From: Siderastrea radians
Lineage: Eukaryota; Cnidaria; Anthozoa; Scleractinia; Rhizangiidae
Length of the DNA: 64,000 nt
NCBI GenBank assembly: GCA_964017195.1
Contig: OZ024892.1
Location: forward strand, 5,768,366-5,832,365
Direction of reading: 5' to 3'
Shown: positions 50,768 to 61,400 of the stretch, piece by piece
Numbering within the stretch: the stretch's first letter is position 1
How the letters are laid out: each line of letters starts with the position of its first letter
Position numbers and translations under genes: made by a program
The notes under the pieces: generated by a model
Seen by the model: only the letters and a program-made list of their open reading frames with translations
Databases searched by the model: none
What the model was told of the DNA's origin: nothing

Positions 50768-50924
50768 TTACGTGAACGTGGTCAACTTAGCGCTGAGGGG
50801 TAAAGGGAAACTGGGAACGATTTAAAATTAACTGATAGATTATATGTATAGGCATTTCAGGGATAGATCAGGGGACAAAATTTGCGTCTCTAGTAAGTTT
50901 GGATCATGTTTACTTCAGACACCA

Positions 50925-51830
50925 GTCTGTCGATTATCGACTGACACTATCAGCCGATATCTCGGCTGATACTCGGCCGACATTCGGGCGACATATCGAT
51001 CGACACTTGGTCGAGCGTCGGTTCACTTGTTCTCTTCAAGTTGGTAGACCGTAAGTGGCCACTGTCGATCGATACTTGGTCGGTATGTCGGTGTACACTC
51101 GGCCGACACCTCGACCGTTACGTTACGATGAACTGTCGGCGGCGTATCGGTCGACATTTGGTGGTATATTGTGTATTGTTAACCGTTTGTTTTGCTGAAA
51201 TATTCTGAAATGTTGGCCTTCTCCTCCCCGTTATCCACAAGGGACGCAAAAGAACAGTACTATCTCCTGCGCCCATATGGGGATAGAGCTAAGCACTTTC
51301 GATAATTACTCAAACGGCCGTCATTTCTAATGCAATTTAAGGTCTGAACAAGCCTTGAGAAGGTAATAAATAATTGCAACTTTGACATAACTTTTCACAG
51401 CTATATTGCCTTTATTTATCCCCTGTTGAACTACTTAACAAATGACCTAATGGGTACTGACAAATTGGAAAACCAGTTCTCTGTTAACTTAAGCATGGAA
51501 ACTTGGGACTCTGACATTCCTGTATTTATGCCTTTAAGCAAGAAACACTGGAGCAAACATAATGGCCGTAGTGTCGGCAGACAAAACACTGTGTTTCTCA
51601 GTTTCTTCGTTACTCCCCGTTCATAACAAGCCGAAAAAGAAAGACAAGTGTCGGTAGAGTATCGGCCGAGCGTCGGTAGGGTATCGGCCGAGTGTCGGTA
51701 GTATAGGGTATCAGCCGAGTGTCGATGGCTTAGATATCGACCAACATATCGGCCGAGTGTCGTTAGAGATATCGGTCGAGTGTCGATCGATATATCTATC
51801 GGTCGAGTGTCGACCGACAGTAACGACAGT
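50925..51830. mobile_element. Foldback element with tandem-repeat arms (TCGGCCGAGTG type)
   Basis: The left arm (about 50930-51170) is packed with CTCGGCCGACA and TATCGATCGACACT units; the right arm (about 51645-51830) carries the complementary units TATCGGCCGAGTGTCG, seven or more times. The central 470 bp is unrelated and AT-rich. Each arm is itself tandemly repeated, so the whole forms a long cruciform-prone inverted repeat. No transposase. Confidence 0.6.
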
Positions 51831-53009
51831 TCATTTTGGTAAGAAAAACGTTAAAAGCCGATTGCAACCGCAACCGTTGATTGGATGCCCTAATCTAAAC
51901 CTCAAACTAACGACGATAGCCACCAAAAACCGAAATATTTTACGCATTTTATTCCACTAGATTACATGCGCATTACGTGAGAACCAACCCCAGGCGTCCA
52001 TATGACAGCTAACCAGGTTCGAACTCAGTCTCTCTAGGTCAAGCAGATCTGTCCCTACCAGTGCTTCGTGTCCATAAAGCAACAAAGCACCTGGACATCG
52101 GCAGGCCTAAATCGCCTGCGATACTTGGATTAAATTGCAGTGAAAACTAGAGATTTTTTGGCAAAACATCACCTCAGACTTACGTTACAAGGGACCTGAT
52201 TGATTCCTATTGCTTTCGGAGGGACAAATATGTCGTTTAGAGTGGAAAATAAAGTCAGCTAGCATTTTCGGACAGCCATTAGCACTTCAGTTATTCGGTG
52301 GATAGGGTTCCGATTTCCTAAATTTTTCTGCGGCCTAAAGTTTGAACTAAAAACGCCGAACAGATTAACCTGTATTAACTTACACAAATGTGCCTTCAGA
52401 AAGGTCTGAAACAATCTAAGAAAGCAGAAAATGACGTTTCAAGTATTTTGCTAAAATGTTTTAGTTGGCTGCCCCTGCAGCAAATAGACGCCGAAAAAAT
52501 GGCTTTTTAAATTCAACCAAAGCTTTCTTGATAATAGGGGACAATTTTAAAGACGTTAGTATGGACCATTCTTGATTTTTGAATTTGTAATTTGGTAACT
52601 TTTCACATACTTTGTCACCCATGTGACGGACCACGTCTTTGTACTGGTACCTGATTGAGCTTCAGGGAAAAAATATTCGTTTTCAGGCCCGTTCTCCTTC
52701 TAAAGTACGTAGCGAAAGTGTATCGTATTCAAAAATGGGAGAACGTCGCAACAAACAAAACTTATCACACCGTTATGTCTTAAAATAAAGTTTTAATTTG
52801 TATTCTCTGACTCTCTCAACAGATCATGCTAAATTATAACTTTGGACAATATTAATATACAACACTGTAAAAATTGACTAGTTAAAATGACTATTTAAAA
52901 TGGTCGTAACTAATAACAATGGTTATTTTAACCATTGAGATTAGTTTTGATAACTCTAACTTCTCTTATTAGTCTAAACGACCATATATGACCTAAGATA
53001 GTAAAGTAT
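51831..53009. other. No gene recognised
   Basis: AT-rich sequence. A small inverted stretch TAATAACAATGGTTATT lies near 52911-52927. No supported exon. Confidence 0.3.
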
Positions 53010-53011
53010 TA

Positions 53012-54023
53012 CAGTCAACACGCTTCACGCATGAACGCTAAACTATAAATATTCATCGATTAGCTCATTCGATTTCATTCTTCGAAAAATTTAGCGATTC
53101 TTTGAAACTTGGATTGTATATTCGAAACAACAATTGAGTTATTCGAAATTTTTTTGTAACATCGTAATAATAATTCAAACTTTCCGAACAGGAACTGTAA
53201 AGTTATTTTCTTAGCTCAATTTTCCGGTTTGTGACGCGTGTTATTTTCATTGTTTTCAAGCCTGGCGCAAAAAATGGCGAGAATATAAAGCCGACAAAAA
53301 TAACCCGTAAAGAGAAAATCGACAACAGTAATCCTTAGAAAGAAAATCCAAAGGAAACTCTAATTATAACAAGGCAACCTATTCTTTGGCGGGAGGTTTC
53401 GTGGCTTAATCGGAAACCAGCGGAGATATAAACACCAACCGCCACACTTTTACACCTGCAACGATTTTCGCCGCGGTGTGTTGCGGTGCGGTGTACATAG
53501 GTTTGCACATGATCGGAACATGAAAGTTTAGGTTTCCTAACTCCATATGGCAAGAAATTCGCTTGGGGGCTTTTACGATCCTGGTAAACCTTTGCCTTCT
53601 GATGCAAGGAACGAGTAAACCTTTACCTCCTAATGCAAGGAACGAAATCGTTAACCTTTTCAATGCTGGATTGGGGTTGTCAGATATTCCAAGAAACACG
53701 AGAGTGCCAAAAGGAGCTTTTCATAAAATTGTCCGACACTATTCAGACCACGCGACCACTCAACCATTTTCTTGTGAAGGTAAAGATCCTTGATAACGGA
53801 TGACATCCCTGAAGTAATTGATAAACACTTCTACCCAGTGCGCCATGTAGACGTTTTCTGATGTTACGTGTGAACCTTCGAAGAATCGATTTCGTTCATC
53901 GAAAAAAATCGTTATTTTTCAATCTATCTACGAGAATACGTTTATCCAATTAAAGAAGGGAATGCCCACGTGAAGAGTGCAATCTTCATTCCATGATCGT
54001 TCATGCGTGAAGCGCGTTGACTG
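53012..54023 (+). mobile_element. Tc1/mariner-type transposon, decayed
   Basis: A 1012-bp element flanked by TA, with 26-bp inverted ends starting CAGTCAACACGCTTCACGCA (53012-53037) and the complement at 53998-54023. CAGT after TA is typical of Tc1/mariner. It holds a fragment of a paired-type helix-turn-helix DNA-binding region (see the separate entry) but no DDE catalytic core, so it is nonautonomous. Confidence 0.75.
53605..53840 (+). pseudogene. Transposase N-terminal HTH fragment
   Basis: The frame from about 53613 reads TSKPLPPNARNEIVNLFNAG then LGLSDIPRNTRVPKGAFHKI, which fits the paired-type HTH of Tc1/mariner transposases (K-L/P-...-R-x-x-I-V-x-L...S-x-I-x-R...V-x-K-I). A stop follows at 53791-53793; ITDDIPEVIDKH, in a shifted frame, looks like its continuation. 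The rest of the transposase is missing. Confidence 0.55.
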
Positions 54024-54025
54024 TA

Positions 54026-54292
54026 ACAATTTTTTGGCCTAAGATTTTAGGTAATCTATCCATAGTTTCAAACTCATTTTCAAAAGAAAAATCTAACCGT
54101 TGTTTCATCATTTTTTTTGGCCTCGGGTTTTAGTTAATCTAGCAATAGTTTCAATCTCTTTTTCAAATGGAAAATTTAACCGTTGTATCAACAAATTTTT
54201 TGGCCTTCAATTTTAGGTAATAGATCCATAGTTTTAATCTTGTCTAAATGGAAAATCTAACCGTTGTTTCAACAATTTTTTGGCCGTGGACA
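54026..54292 (+). repeat. Outlying block of the 82-bp satellite
   Basis: About three and a quarter monomers in the same orientation as the main array at 58.5 kb, with the conserved CTAACCGTTG core. It starts directly at the edge of the Tc1/mariner element and ends at GGCCGTG before unrelated DNA. Confidence 0.85.
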
Positions 54293-54529
54293 TACTGGAA
54301 TAGCCCTTTGGCTAGGGTGGAACACTGCTTACCAGTAGGTGAAAAGTGGACCGCAGGCTCTGAAGGTCGAAAAAGTGGAGACACTTCGTGAAGCTTACAT
54401 GCGGTACCGGAATAGCCCCACGGCATGGGAAAGTCACGTGAATTAAAAAAAAAGGGTGGGTACCCCTTCCCCTATTTTTCAAAGAAGAAAAAAACGAGAC
54501 AATATTGTAAATATTTTTTATTTGTGAAA
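54293..54529. other. Short linker with a direct repeat
   Basis: TGGAATAGCCC recurs at 54296 and 54410 (CGGAATAGCCCC). A 60-codon minus frame covers it but has no recognisable domain. Confidence 0.3.
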
Positions 54530-54835
54530 TTAAACAGAAGTTTCTTTTTGTACAACAACAAAATCTGTCTCTCTGTCCTTATCTTGCCACGCGGCATTAG
54601 CGCCTTGCAAACGTTCTTTAGTTTGCTGTTTTTTCATGTCACTATAAGCAGCTTTTCTTAAAGTTTTACTGAGACGTAACGTAGAATACATCTCTCGACG
54701 AAGTGTTTGAAAACGGGAACGTCTCTTTAACACGTCCTCTTCTGAAGTAAGAGGTTCCTTTTGAATCCAATGAACTTCCCCATGCATAATGGGATAATAG
54801 ACTCGAGTCTGTTCACAAAAGCTAACACGTTTCAT
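54530..54835 (-). CDS. Small basic protein with PP1-docking-like motif, downstream partner of the SLOG ORF
   Basis: A 101-residue ORF from ATG 54833-54835, six bases after the SLOG stop; a GTG three codons upstream is less likely. It opens with KRVSF (residues 2-6), which matches the RVxF docking motif of protein phosphatase 1 regulators. A hydrophobic pair V12-Y13 follows at the same distance as in human PPP1R15A (KVRF then VH). Residues 38-47 (RRSRFQTLRR) resemble the RSRF segment by which PPP1R15 proteins contact eIF2alpha. The rest is charged and helical-looking. Possible role: a PP1-targeting subunit; this is inference from short motifs, which also occur by chance. A polyadenylation signal AATAAA lies on this strand at 54517-54522, just past the stop, so both ORFs may share one transcript. 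Confidence 0.6.
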   Translation of the reverse strand: MKRVSFCEQTRVYYPIMHGEVHWIQKEPLTSEEDVLKRRSRFQTLRREMYSTLRLSKTLRKAAYSDMKKQQTKERLQGANAAWQDKDRETDFVVVQKETSV

Positions 54836-54840
54836 GATTT

Positions 54841-55536
54841 TCACAAATGAAAGTTTTCCAGTTCCAATCTTAATTGTTCAATGTTCTCTGGTAGACAGAA
54901 GGAACGGTTGAATAAGGCTTTGATTTCCTGTTGGGTTTTCTCGTCAAGATCTCGGAAACCAACCACAGCACTGGTTTGATGAAGGGTAGGGGGTTTGAGA
55001 CCCCAGGGTAAAAACTTGCTCCCAGCTACCAGACAAGGAGAATCGTCGCTGACGTAGTAGTGGTTTTCAGACCGGTACCAAGTTTGACTGGGAATGTCAA
55101 ACAGGTAGACTTCTTTAACTTGATCCAAAGCAAATTGCACGGTCCAGCCTGTTCCCCCTTTGACTCGCTTGGCATCCTTTTCCAATGTGCCAAAGGAATA
55201 GATGGTATGAGCCTTTTTAGCAATTTGGTAATTGTGTTGCAACATTTGAAGCGTGTAGAAATGGGTGGGAACACGTTTACACAGTTTTTGGGCAGCCTGG
55301 AGAAGGTGAGGATTGGCTAGGACTAACACTTCCACCGTGGAAGGACTGACGTAATCGGCTCGTGGATGATTGGGTAGGACAATGACTTCGACTTGCATGC
55401 CAAAATGTTTAGCCATTTCTTCCGCCAATTCATCAGTGCCTTTGGCCCCACCCGTGTAGATCACGTGACCACTTCCAATACTAAGTTGCATCTCTTCTTC
55501 GTCTTGGGCTCCAATCATGTCGATGTTGGGGGGCAT
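54841..55536 (-). CDS. SLOG/DprA-like Rossmann-fold protein, intronless
   Basis: A 231-residue ORF starting at ATG 55534-55536, with an in-frame TGA directly upstream, so this start is the first possible. Visible motifs: YTGGAKGTDELAEE (residues 27-40), which fits the glycine-rich first phosphate-binding loop of SLOG proteins; a short strand VEVIVLP; and KGGTGWTVQFALD (126-138) followed by VYLFD, which fits the second GGT loop and the next strand. SLOG proteins (DprA, LOG, YspA types, and the TRPM N-terminal domain) bind nucleotides or related ligands; the activity here is unknown. Residues 140-231 (WYRSENHYY onwards) are an unrecognised C-terminal extension. There is no signal peptide and no membrane segment. 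The gene is intronless, sits between satellite blocks, and its stop lies six bases from the next ORF, a spacing typical of viral or prokaryotic genes. Origin from a DNA virus or large transposon is inferred. Confidence 0.8.
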   Translation of the reverse strand: MPPNIDMIGAQDEEEMQLSIGSGHVIYTGGAKGTDELAEEMAKHFGMQVEVIVLPNHPRADYVSPSTVEVLVLANPHLLQAAQKLCKRVPTHFYTLQMLQHNYQIAKKAHTIYSFGTLEKDAKRVKGGTGWTVQFALDQVKEVYLFDIPSQTWYRSENHYYVSDDSPCLVAGSKFLPWGLKPPTLHQTSAVVGFRDLDEKTQQEIKALFNRSFCLPENIEQLRLELENFHL

Positions 55537-55559
55537 TCACCGGAAAAAATGTAACCTGT

Positions 55560-56045
55560 GTTGGGTCCTACGATTTCAAGTATGTCTGGACGAAAAAATA
55601 GATTTGAACAGCTTTACAACTGAAGTAAATATGCTGCAAATTTAGGGTTCTAAATTTGAACGAAATACGCTCTGGAGGCAATGATAATGTAAAAGCAGAT
55701 ATTTGTTTTCGCTGAATTTGCGCGCAAATGCCAAGTAAATATCACATCTACTCCACATTTGCTTCATTTTTGATACCTCCGTAAATCAACATCTTTGTCA
55801 TACATTTGCTTCAGATTTGCTCTCTGTGCAAAGACATTACGTTTGCTATCAGCGTAAATCTAGGGAAACACGGTGAAAACCTATTTGTTTGCAACATTGT
55901 TTTACCGCATTTACCGAAGCTACAAATAAAAACATTTGTTTGTGTTATACTCATAGTTTGCTGCAGGCGCAAATTTCTCCCTTTACACTTAATTTATATT
56001 ACTATTAAATCAACAAATTTAAGTGCATTATCTCACATTTGCTAT
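55560..56045. other. ATTTGC/GCAAAT-rich stretch upstream of the SLOG gene
   Basis: About a dozen ATTTGC, GCAAAT or ACATTTG motifs in 480 bp (for example AATTTGCGCGCAAATG near 55718). It lies where the SLOG gene's promoter would be. No gene seen. Confidence 0.4.
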
Positions 56046-56860
56046 CGGTACAAATATGGTCGCATAGACATCAATTCAGGAAATTTGCCTTTTGAAGCGA
56101 GTAAAACCGTTTTTAGGTCACTGTCTAGCCAAAACGAAACGAAACTGTCCAAAACATCGTTTACAAGTCGACCAATAGACTAGCTTTCGCTCCTGATGAC
56201 AAATTACAACTTTCCCTGCCCCCTCATCTTTTACCTTTCGCTTTCTCTCCTCCCGGCTTCTTTCACTTTCATTTCCCCGTTTTTGTTTCTTTTGTTGAGA
56301 ATTTGCTAGGCTTCCTTTTGTGCTAAAAGATTTTGTAAAAAGCCCGAGGATCTTGAAATTTTTTGGACGGAAGTACGAATGGGTAGTGGGACCAGCACTC
56401 AAGGGACATGTTTAAACAAGGGTGGTTACGGGCATTTCAGGGGTGAATGTGTTAACTGAATAAGAAATGGAGAGATTGGCCGGTGAAGTACCCATCAGCA
56501 AAAATAATCGGTACAAATATGGTCGCATAGACATCAATTCAGGAAATTTGCCTTTTGAAGCGAGTAAAACCGTTTTTAGGTCACTGTCTAGCCAAAAGGA
56601 AACGAAACTGTCCAAAACATCGTTTACAAGTCGACCAATAGACTAGCATTCGCTCCTGATGACAAATTACAACTTTCCCTGCCCCCTCATCTTTTACCTT
56701 TCGCTTTCTCTCCTCCCGGCTTCTTTCACTTTCATTTCCCCGTTTTTGTTTCTTTTGTTGAGAATTTGCTAGGCTTCCTTTTGTGCGAAAAGATTTTGTA
56801 AAAAGCCTGAGGATCTTGAAATTTTTTGGACGGAAGTACGAATGGGTAGTGGGACCAGAT
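56046..56860 (+). repeat. Recent tandem duplication, period 463 bp
   Basis: The stretch 56046-56396 recurs at 56509-56859 with about four substitutions in 351 bp. The intervening segment (ACATGTTTAAACAAGGG...CATCAGCAAAAATAAT) also has a counterpart after the second copy (57020-57118), so the unit is about 463 bp with an extra 140-bp piece in copy two. Confidence 0.9.
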
Positions 56861-57118
56861 TTTCATTGGAATTTTCTGGTTAAAAATACATGGTTTTTTG
56901 CGTTTTCTCTGCCCTGTATCACTTAATTGCGCTCATTTGGGTATGGCTTGAAACATCTCATCACAAGTTTGTCGTCAAAGTTTTCTACGCTCGATAAAAC
57001 TGATGGCGTCACAAGTGCTACAAGGGACGTGTTTAAACAAGGGCGGTTCAGGGGTAAATGTGTTAACCGAATAATAAACGGGGAAATCTGCTGGTGAAGC
57101 CCATCAGCAAAAATAATC

Positions 57119-58499
57119 CTTAAAAATGTCTTAACTTTTTCATACCCCTCCTTCCTACTTAATTTCAGACAACTTAAATAGGGTGTAAAAATGAAGTCAG
57201 ATGCTCTTATAACAGCCCATGTTCAATAATTTTCGCCTGGCACAAAGTTGTTTTTTTTTTTAAAAATCAGGTCTGGTGGAAATTTAAAGACAAAAGAATC
57301 TTGGCACATTTGCAATTAGTGACAAAAGAACATGGGCTATAATGAAGTGCGAATAGCGAAGACACGTCATGGGGTGGATAAAGATCCCCCCTAAAAGCAT
57401 TTAATTTTATTTCAAGGATTTTGGATTAAATACAAAGATCATTTCTGCTGTAAATGGACTTTCGTTTTTGAGCCTCTAATTATTAGAATGCCTGATTTAC
57501 ATGTATGTACACACATTGTACATGTATTTGTTTTTGGGCTGCTGTAATATCTTATCAAATAGGGTATGCTAAAAACCAGTGGAATTATTCACTTTCTTAT
57601 TCATACTATTTAGCCCTACAAGTGAGAGAAATGATAACTGATGATTCCAGTATTGCACCCTGAATCACTCGCAGACCAAAACACTTTTCACAATTGAAAA
57701 CAGTGACCTCATCAACTCAAGTCATTACATCTCACTACACTACTATTTTAATTTAGTCAAATGATGTCATTTTCTTGCAGGCAATAGATAAAAGGCAATA
57801 GAACCAAAATCCACTATATTTTCTGGTCCAGAGCTTTTCTTTGAAATGAAGAGAAAGGGGCACGATTTAAAAACTGCATTTTCTGCAAAATAATATCATG
57901 ATTTGATAGTCAACCATGAACGGGAAAAAGTTTTAGTGTTTTAAAGCCATTATTGATTCACTCTACAGAGTAGGCTTCTGCTAACTTAACAGATGAAACA
58001 TCTGTCCTGTCCCGTTTCCGGTGCACTGCCTAAAGATGAAACATCTGGGCAACTACAAGCTTCCACCTACTCTGCAATTTGAAACTATGACTTGTAAATT
58101 GAAATTCAGACCTTACATATTTGCTGTTGCGCACATACTACTCCTCAACACTTTAAGAGTTTGGAAAAGGGGTCATTTCAAAAAGGAGCCCTAGCAACAA
58201 AACCAGACACAGTGATTTTGGTTTCCATTTGCACTCCTAGTATGTCAGTACATATTAGTGGTTTTATAACAAGTTAATTTAAAATCTCAAGTTACATACT
58301 CTACAAAGTGAAATATTGGAGGTGATCACAAAATAAAACTAATCAAATTTGATTAGTCATGACATGTACTTTATTCAGTATGGGAAATGGGTCAAACTGA
58401 TTACTAGTCAGCACTCAAACACTTTTCTGGAGTTAATATTGATATTGTGTCAATCAGAAATGCCTTTACTCTGATTGGTGCCTGGTATATCCTTATTAG
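57119..58499. other. No gene; small inverted repeats
   Basis: Inverted CAGCCCATGTTC / GAACATGGGCT at about 57210-57345 suggests a MITE. CAGAGTAGGC / GCTTCCACCTACTCTG at 57966-58074 encloses two AGATGAAACATCT palindromes. Confidence 0.4.
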
Positions 58500-61400
58500 T
58501 TTCACACTTGTTTGTTTCAAATGGAAAATCTAACCGTGGTTTCAGCAGTTTTTTGGCAGTGCCTTTTAGGGATTATTTCAATAGTTTCAAACATGTTGTG
58601 AAATGGAAAATCTAACCGTGGTTTCAACAATTTTTTGGCCTTACATTTTAGGCATTATATCCATAGTTTTAAATTTTATTTTCAAAAAGAAAATCTAACC
58701 GTTGTTTCAACAATTTTTTGGCCTTGGATTTTAGGGAATCTATGAATAGTTTAAATTTTCTTTTCAAATCAAAAATCTAACCGTTGTTTCAACAATGTTT
58801 TCGGCCGTGCATTTTAGCCAAGCTATCCATAGTATCAATCTTGTTTTCAAATGGCAAATCTAACCGTTGTTTCAACACTTTTTTGGCCTTACATTTTAGG
58901 CATTATATCCATAGTTTTAAACTTGTTTTCAAATGGAAAATCTAACCGTTGATTTTAGGAAATCTATTCATAGTTTCAATTTTGTTTTAAAATAAAAAAT
59001 CTAACCGTTGTTTCGGCAATTTTTTTGGCCGTGCATTTTAGCCAAGCTATCCATAGTTTCAATCTTGTTTTCAAATTGCAAATCTAACCGTTGTTTCAAC
59101 AATTTTTTGGCCCTTCATTTTAGGCAATCTCTCCATGGTTTGAGACTTGTTTTCAAATGAAAAATCTAACCGTTGTTTCAACATTTTTTTTGGCCATGCA
59201 TTTTAGCCAAGCTATCCATACTTTCAATCTTGTTTTCAAATGGCAAATCTAAACGTTGCTTCAACAATTTTTGGGCCTTACATTTTGGGCATTATATCCA
59301 TAGTTTTAAACTTGTTTTTAAATGGAAAATCTAACCATTGTTTCAACAATTTTTTGGCCTTGGATTTTAGGGAATCTATCCATAGTTTCAAATTTGTTTT
59401 CAAATAAAAAATCTAACCGTTGTTTCAACAATTTTTTTGGCCGTGAATTTTAGCAAAGCTATCCATAGTTTCAACCTTGTTTTCAAACGGCAAATCTAAC
59501 CGTTGTTTCAACACTTTTTTGGCCTTACATTTTAAGCATTATACCCATAGTTTTAAACTTGTTTTCAAATGAAAAATCTAACCGTTGTTTCAACAATTTT
59601 TTGGCCTTGGATTTTAGGGAATCTATACATAGTTTCAATCCTGTTTTTAAATGGAAAATCTAACTGTTGTGTGAACATTTTTTTTATCCTCACATTTTAG
59701 GCATTATGTCCATATTTTGAATTTTGCTTTTAAATGAAAAGTCTAACCATTGATTCAACAATTTTTTTGGCCGTCCATTTTAACCAATCTATCCATAGTT
59801 TCACACTTGTTTGTTTCAAATGGAAAATCGAACCGTTGTTTCAGCAGTTTTTTGGCCGTGCCTTTTAGGGATTATTTCAATAGTTTCAAACTTGCTGTGA
59901 AATGGAAAATCTAACCGTTGTTTCAACAATTTTTTGGCCTTACATTTTAAGTATTATATCCATAGTTTTAAATTTTATTTTCAAAAGGAAAATCTAACCG
60001 TTGTTTCAACAATTTTTTGGCCTTGGATTTTAAGGGAATCTATGAATAGTTTAAATTTTGTTTTCAAATCAAAAATCTAACCGTTGTTTCAACAATTTTT
60101 TCGGCCGTGCATTTTAGCCAAGCTATCCATAGTATCAATCTTGTTTTCAAATGGCAAATCTAACCGTTGTTTCAACACTTTTTTGGCCTTACATTTTAGG
60201 CATTATATCCATAGTTTTAAACTTGTTTTCAAATGGAAAATCTAACCGTTGATTTTAGGAAATCTATCTATAGTTTCAATTTTGTTTTGAAATAAGAAAT
60301 CTAACCGTTGTTTCGACAATTGTTTTGGCCGTGCATTATAGCCAAGCTATCCATAGTTTCAATCTTGTTTTCAAATGGCAAATCTAACCGTTCTTTCAAC
60401 AATTTTTTGGCCCTTCATTTTAGGCAATCTATCCGTAGTTTGAGACTTGTTTTCAAATGAAAAATCTAACCGTTGTTTCAACATTTTTTTTGACCATGCA
60501 TTTTAGCCAAGCTATCCATACTTTCAATCTTGTTTTCAAATGGCAAATCTAAACGTTGCTTCAACAATTTTTGGGCCTTACATTTTGGGCATTATATCCA
60601 TAGTTTTAAACTTGTTTTTAAATGGAAAATCTAACCATTGTTTCAACAATTTTTTGGCCTTGGATTTTAGGGAATCTATCCATAGTTTCAAATTTGTTTT
60701 CAAATAAAAAATCTAACCGTTGTTTCAACAATTTTTTGGCCTTACATTTTAGGCATTATATCCATAGTTTTAAACTTGTTTTCAAATGGCAAATCTAACC
60801 GTTGTTTCAACACTTTTTTGGCCTTACATTTTAAGCATTATATCCATAGTTTTAAACTTGTTTTAAAATAAAAAATCTAACCGTTGTTTCAACAATTTTT
60901 TGGCCTTACATTTTAGGCATTATATCCATAGTTTTAAACTTGTTTTCAAATTTAAAATCTAACCGTTGTTTCAACAATTTTTTAGCCTTGGATTTTAGGG
61001 AATCTATCCATAGTTTCAATTTTATTTTTAAATGAAAAATCTAACCGCTGTTTCAACACTTTTTTGGCCTTACATTTTAGGCATTATATGCAGAGTTTGA
61101 GACTTGTTTTCAAATGGAAAATCTAACCGTTGTTTCAACCTTTTTTTGGCCGTGCATTTTAGCCAAGCAATCCATAGTTTCAATCTTGTTTTCAAATGGA
61201 AAATCTAACCGTTGTTTCAGCAGTTTTTTGGCCGTGCATTTTAGGTAATCTATCCATAGTTTCAATCTTGTTTTGAAATGGCAAATCTAACCGTTTTTTC
61301 AACAATTTTTTGGCCTTACATTTTAGGCATTATATCCATAGTTTTAAACTTGTTTTCAAATGGAAAATCTAACCTTTGTTTCAACAATTTTTTAGCCTTG

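Noticed and set aside
54244..54426. 60-codon minus-strand frame after the small ORF
   Set aside because: Half of it translates satellite sequence; no domain seen.
54530..55536. Bacterial contamination or contig misjoin as the source of the SLOG pair
   Set aside because: Flanks on both sides are the same eukaryotic satellite and transposon DNA and an AATAAA follows the genes, though a misjoin cannot be excluded without reads.
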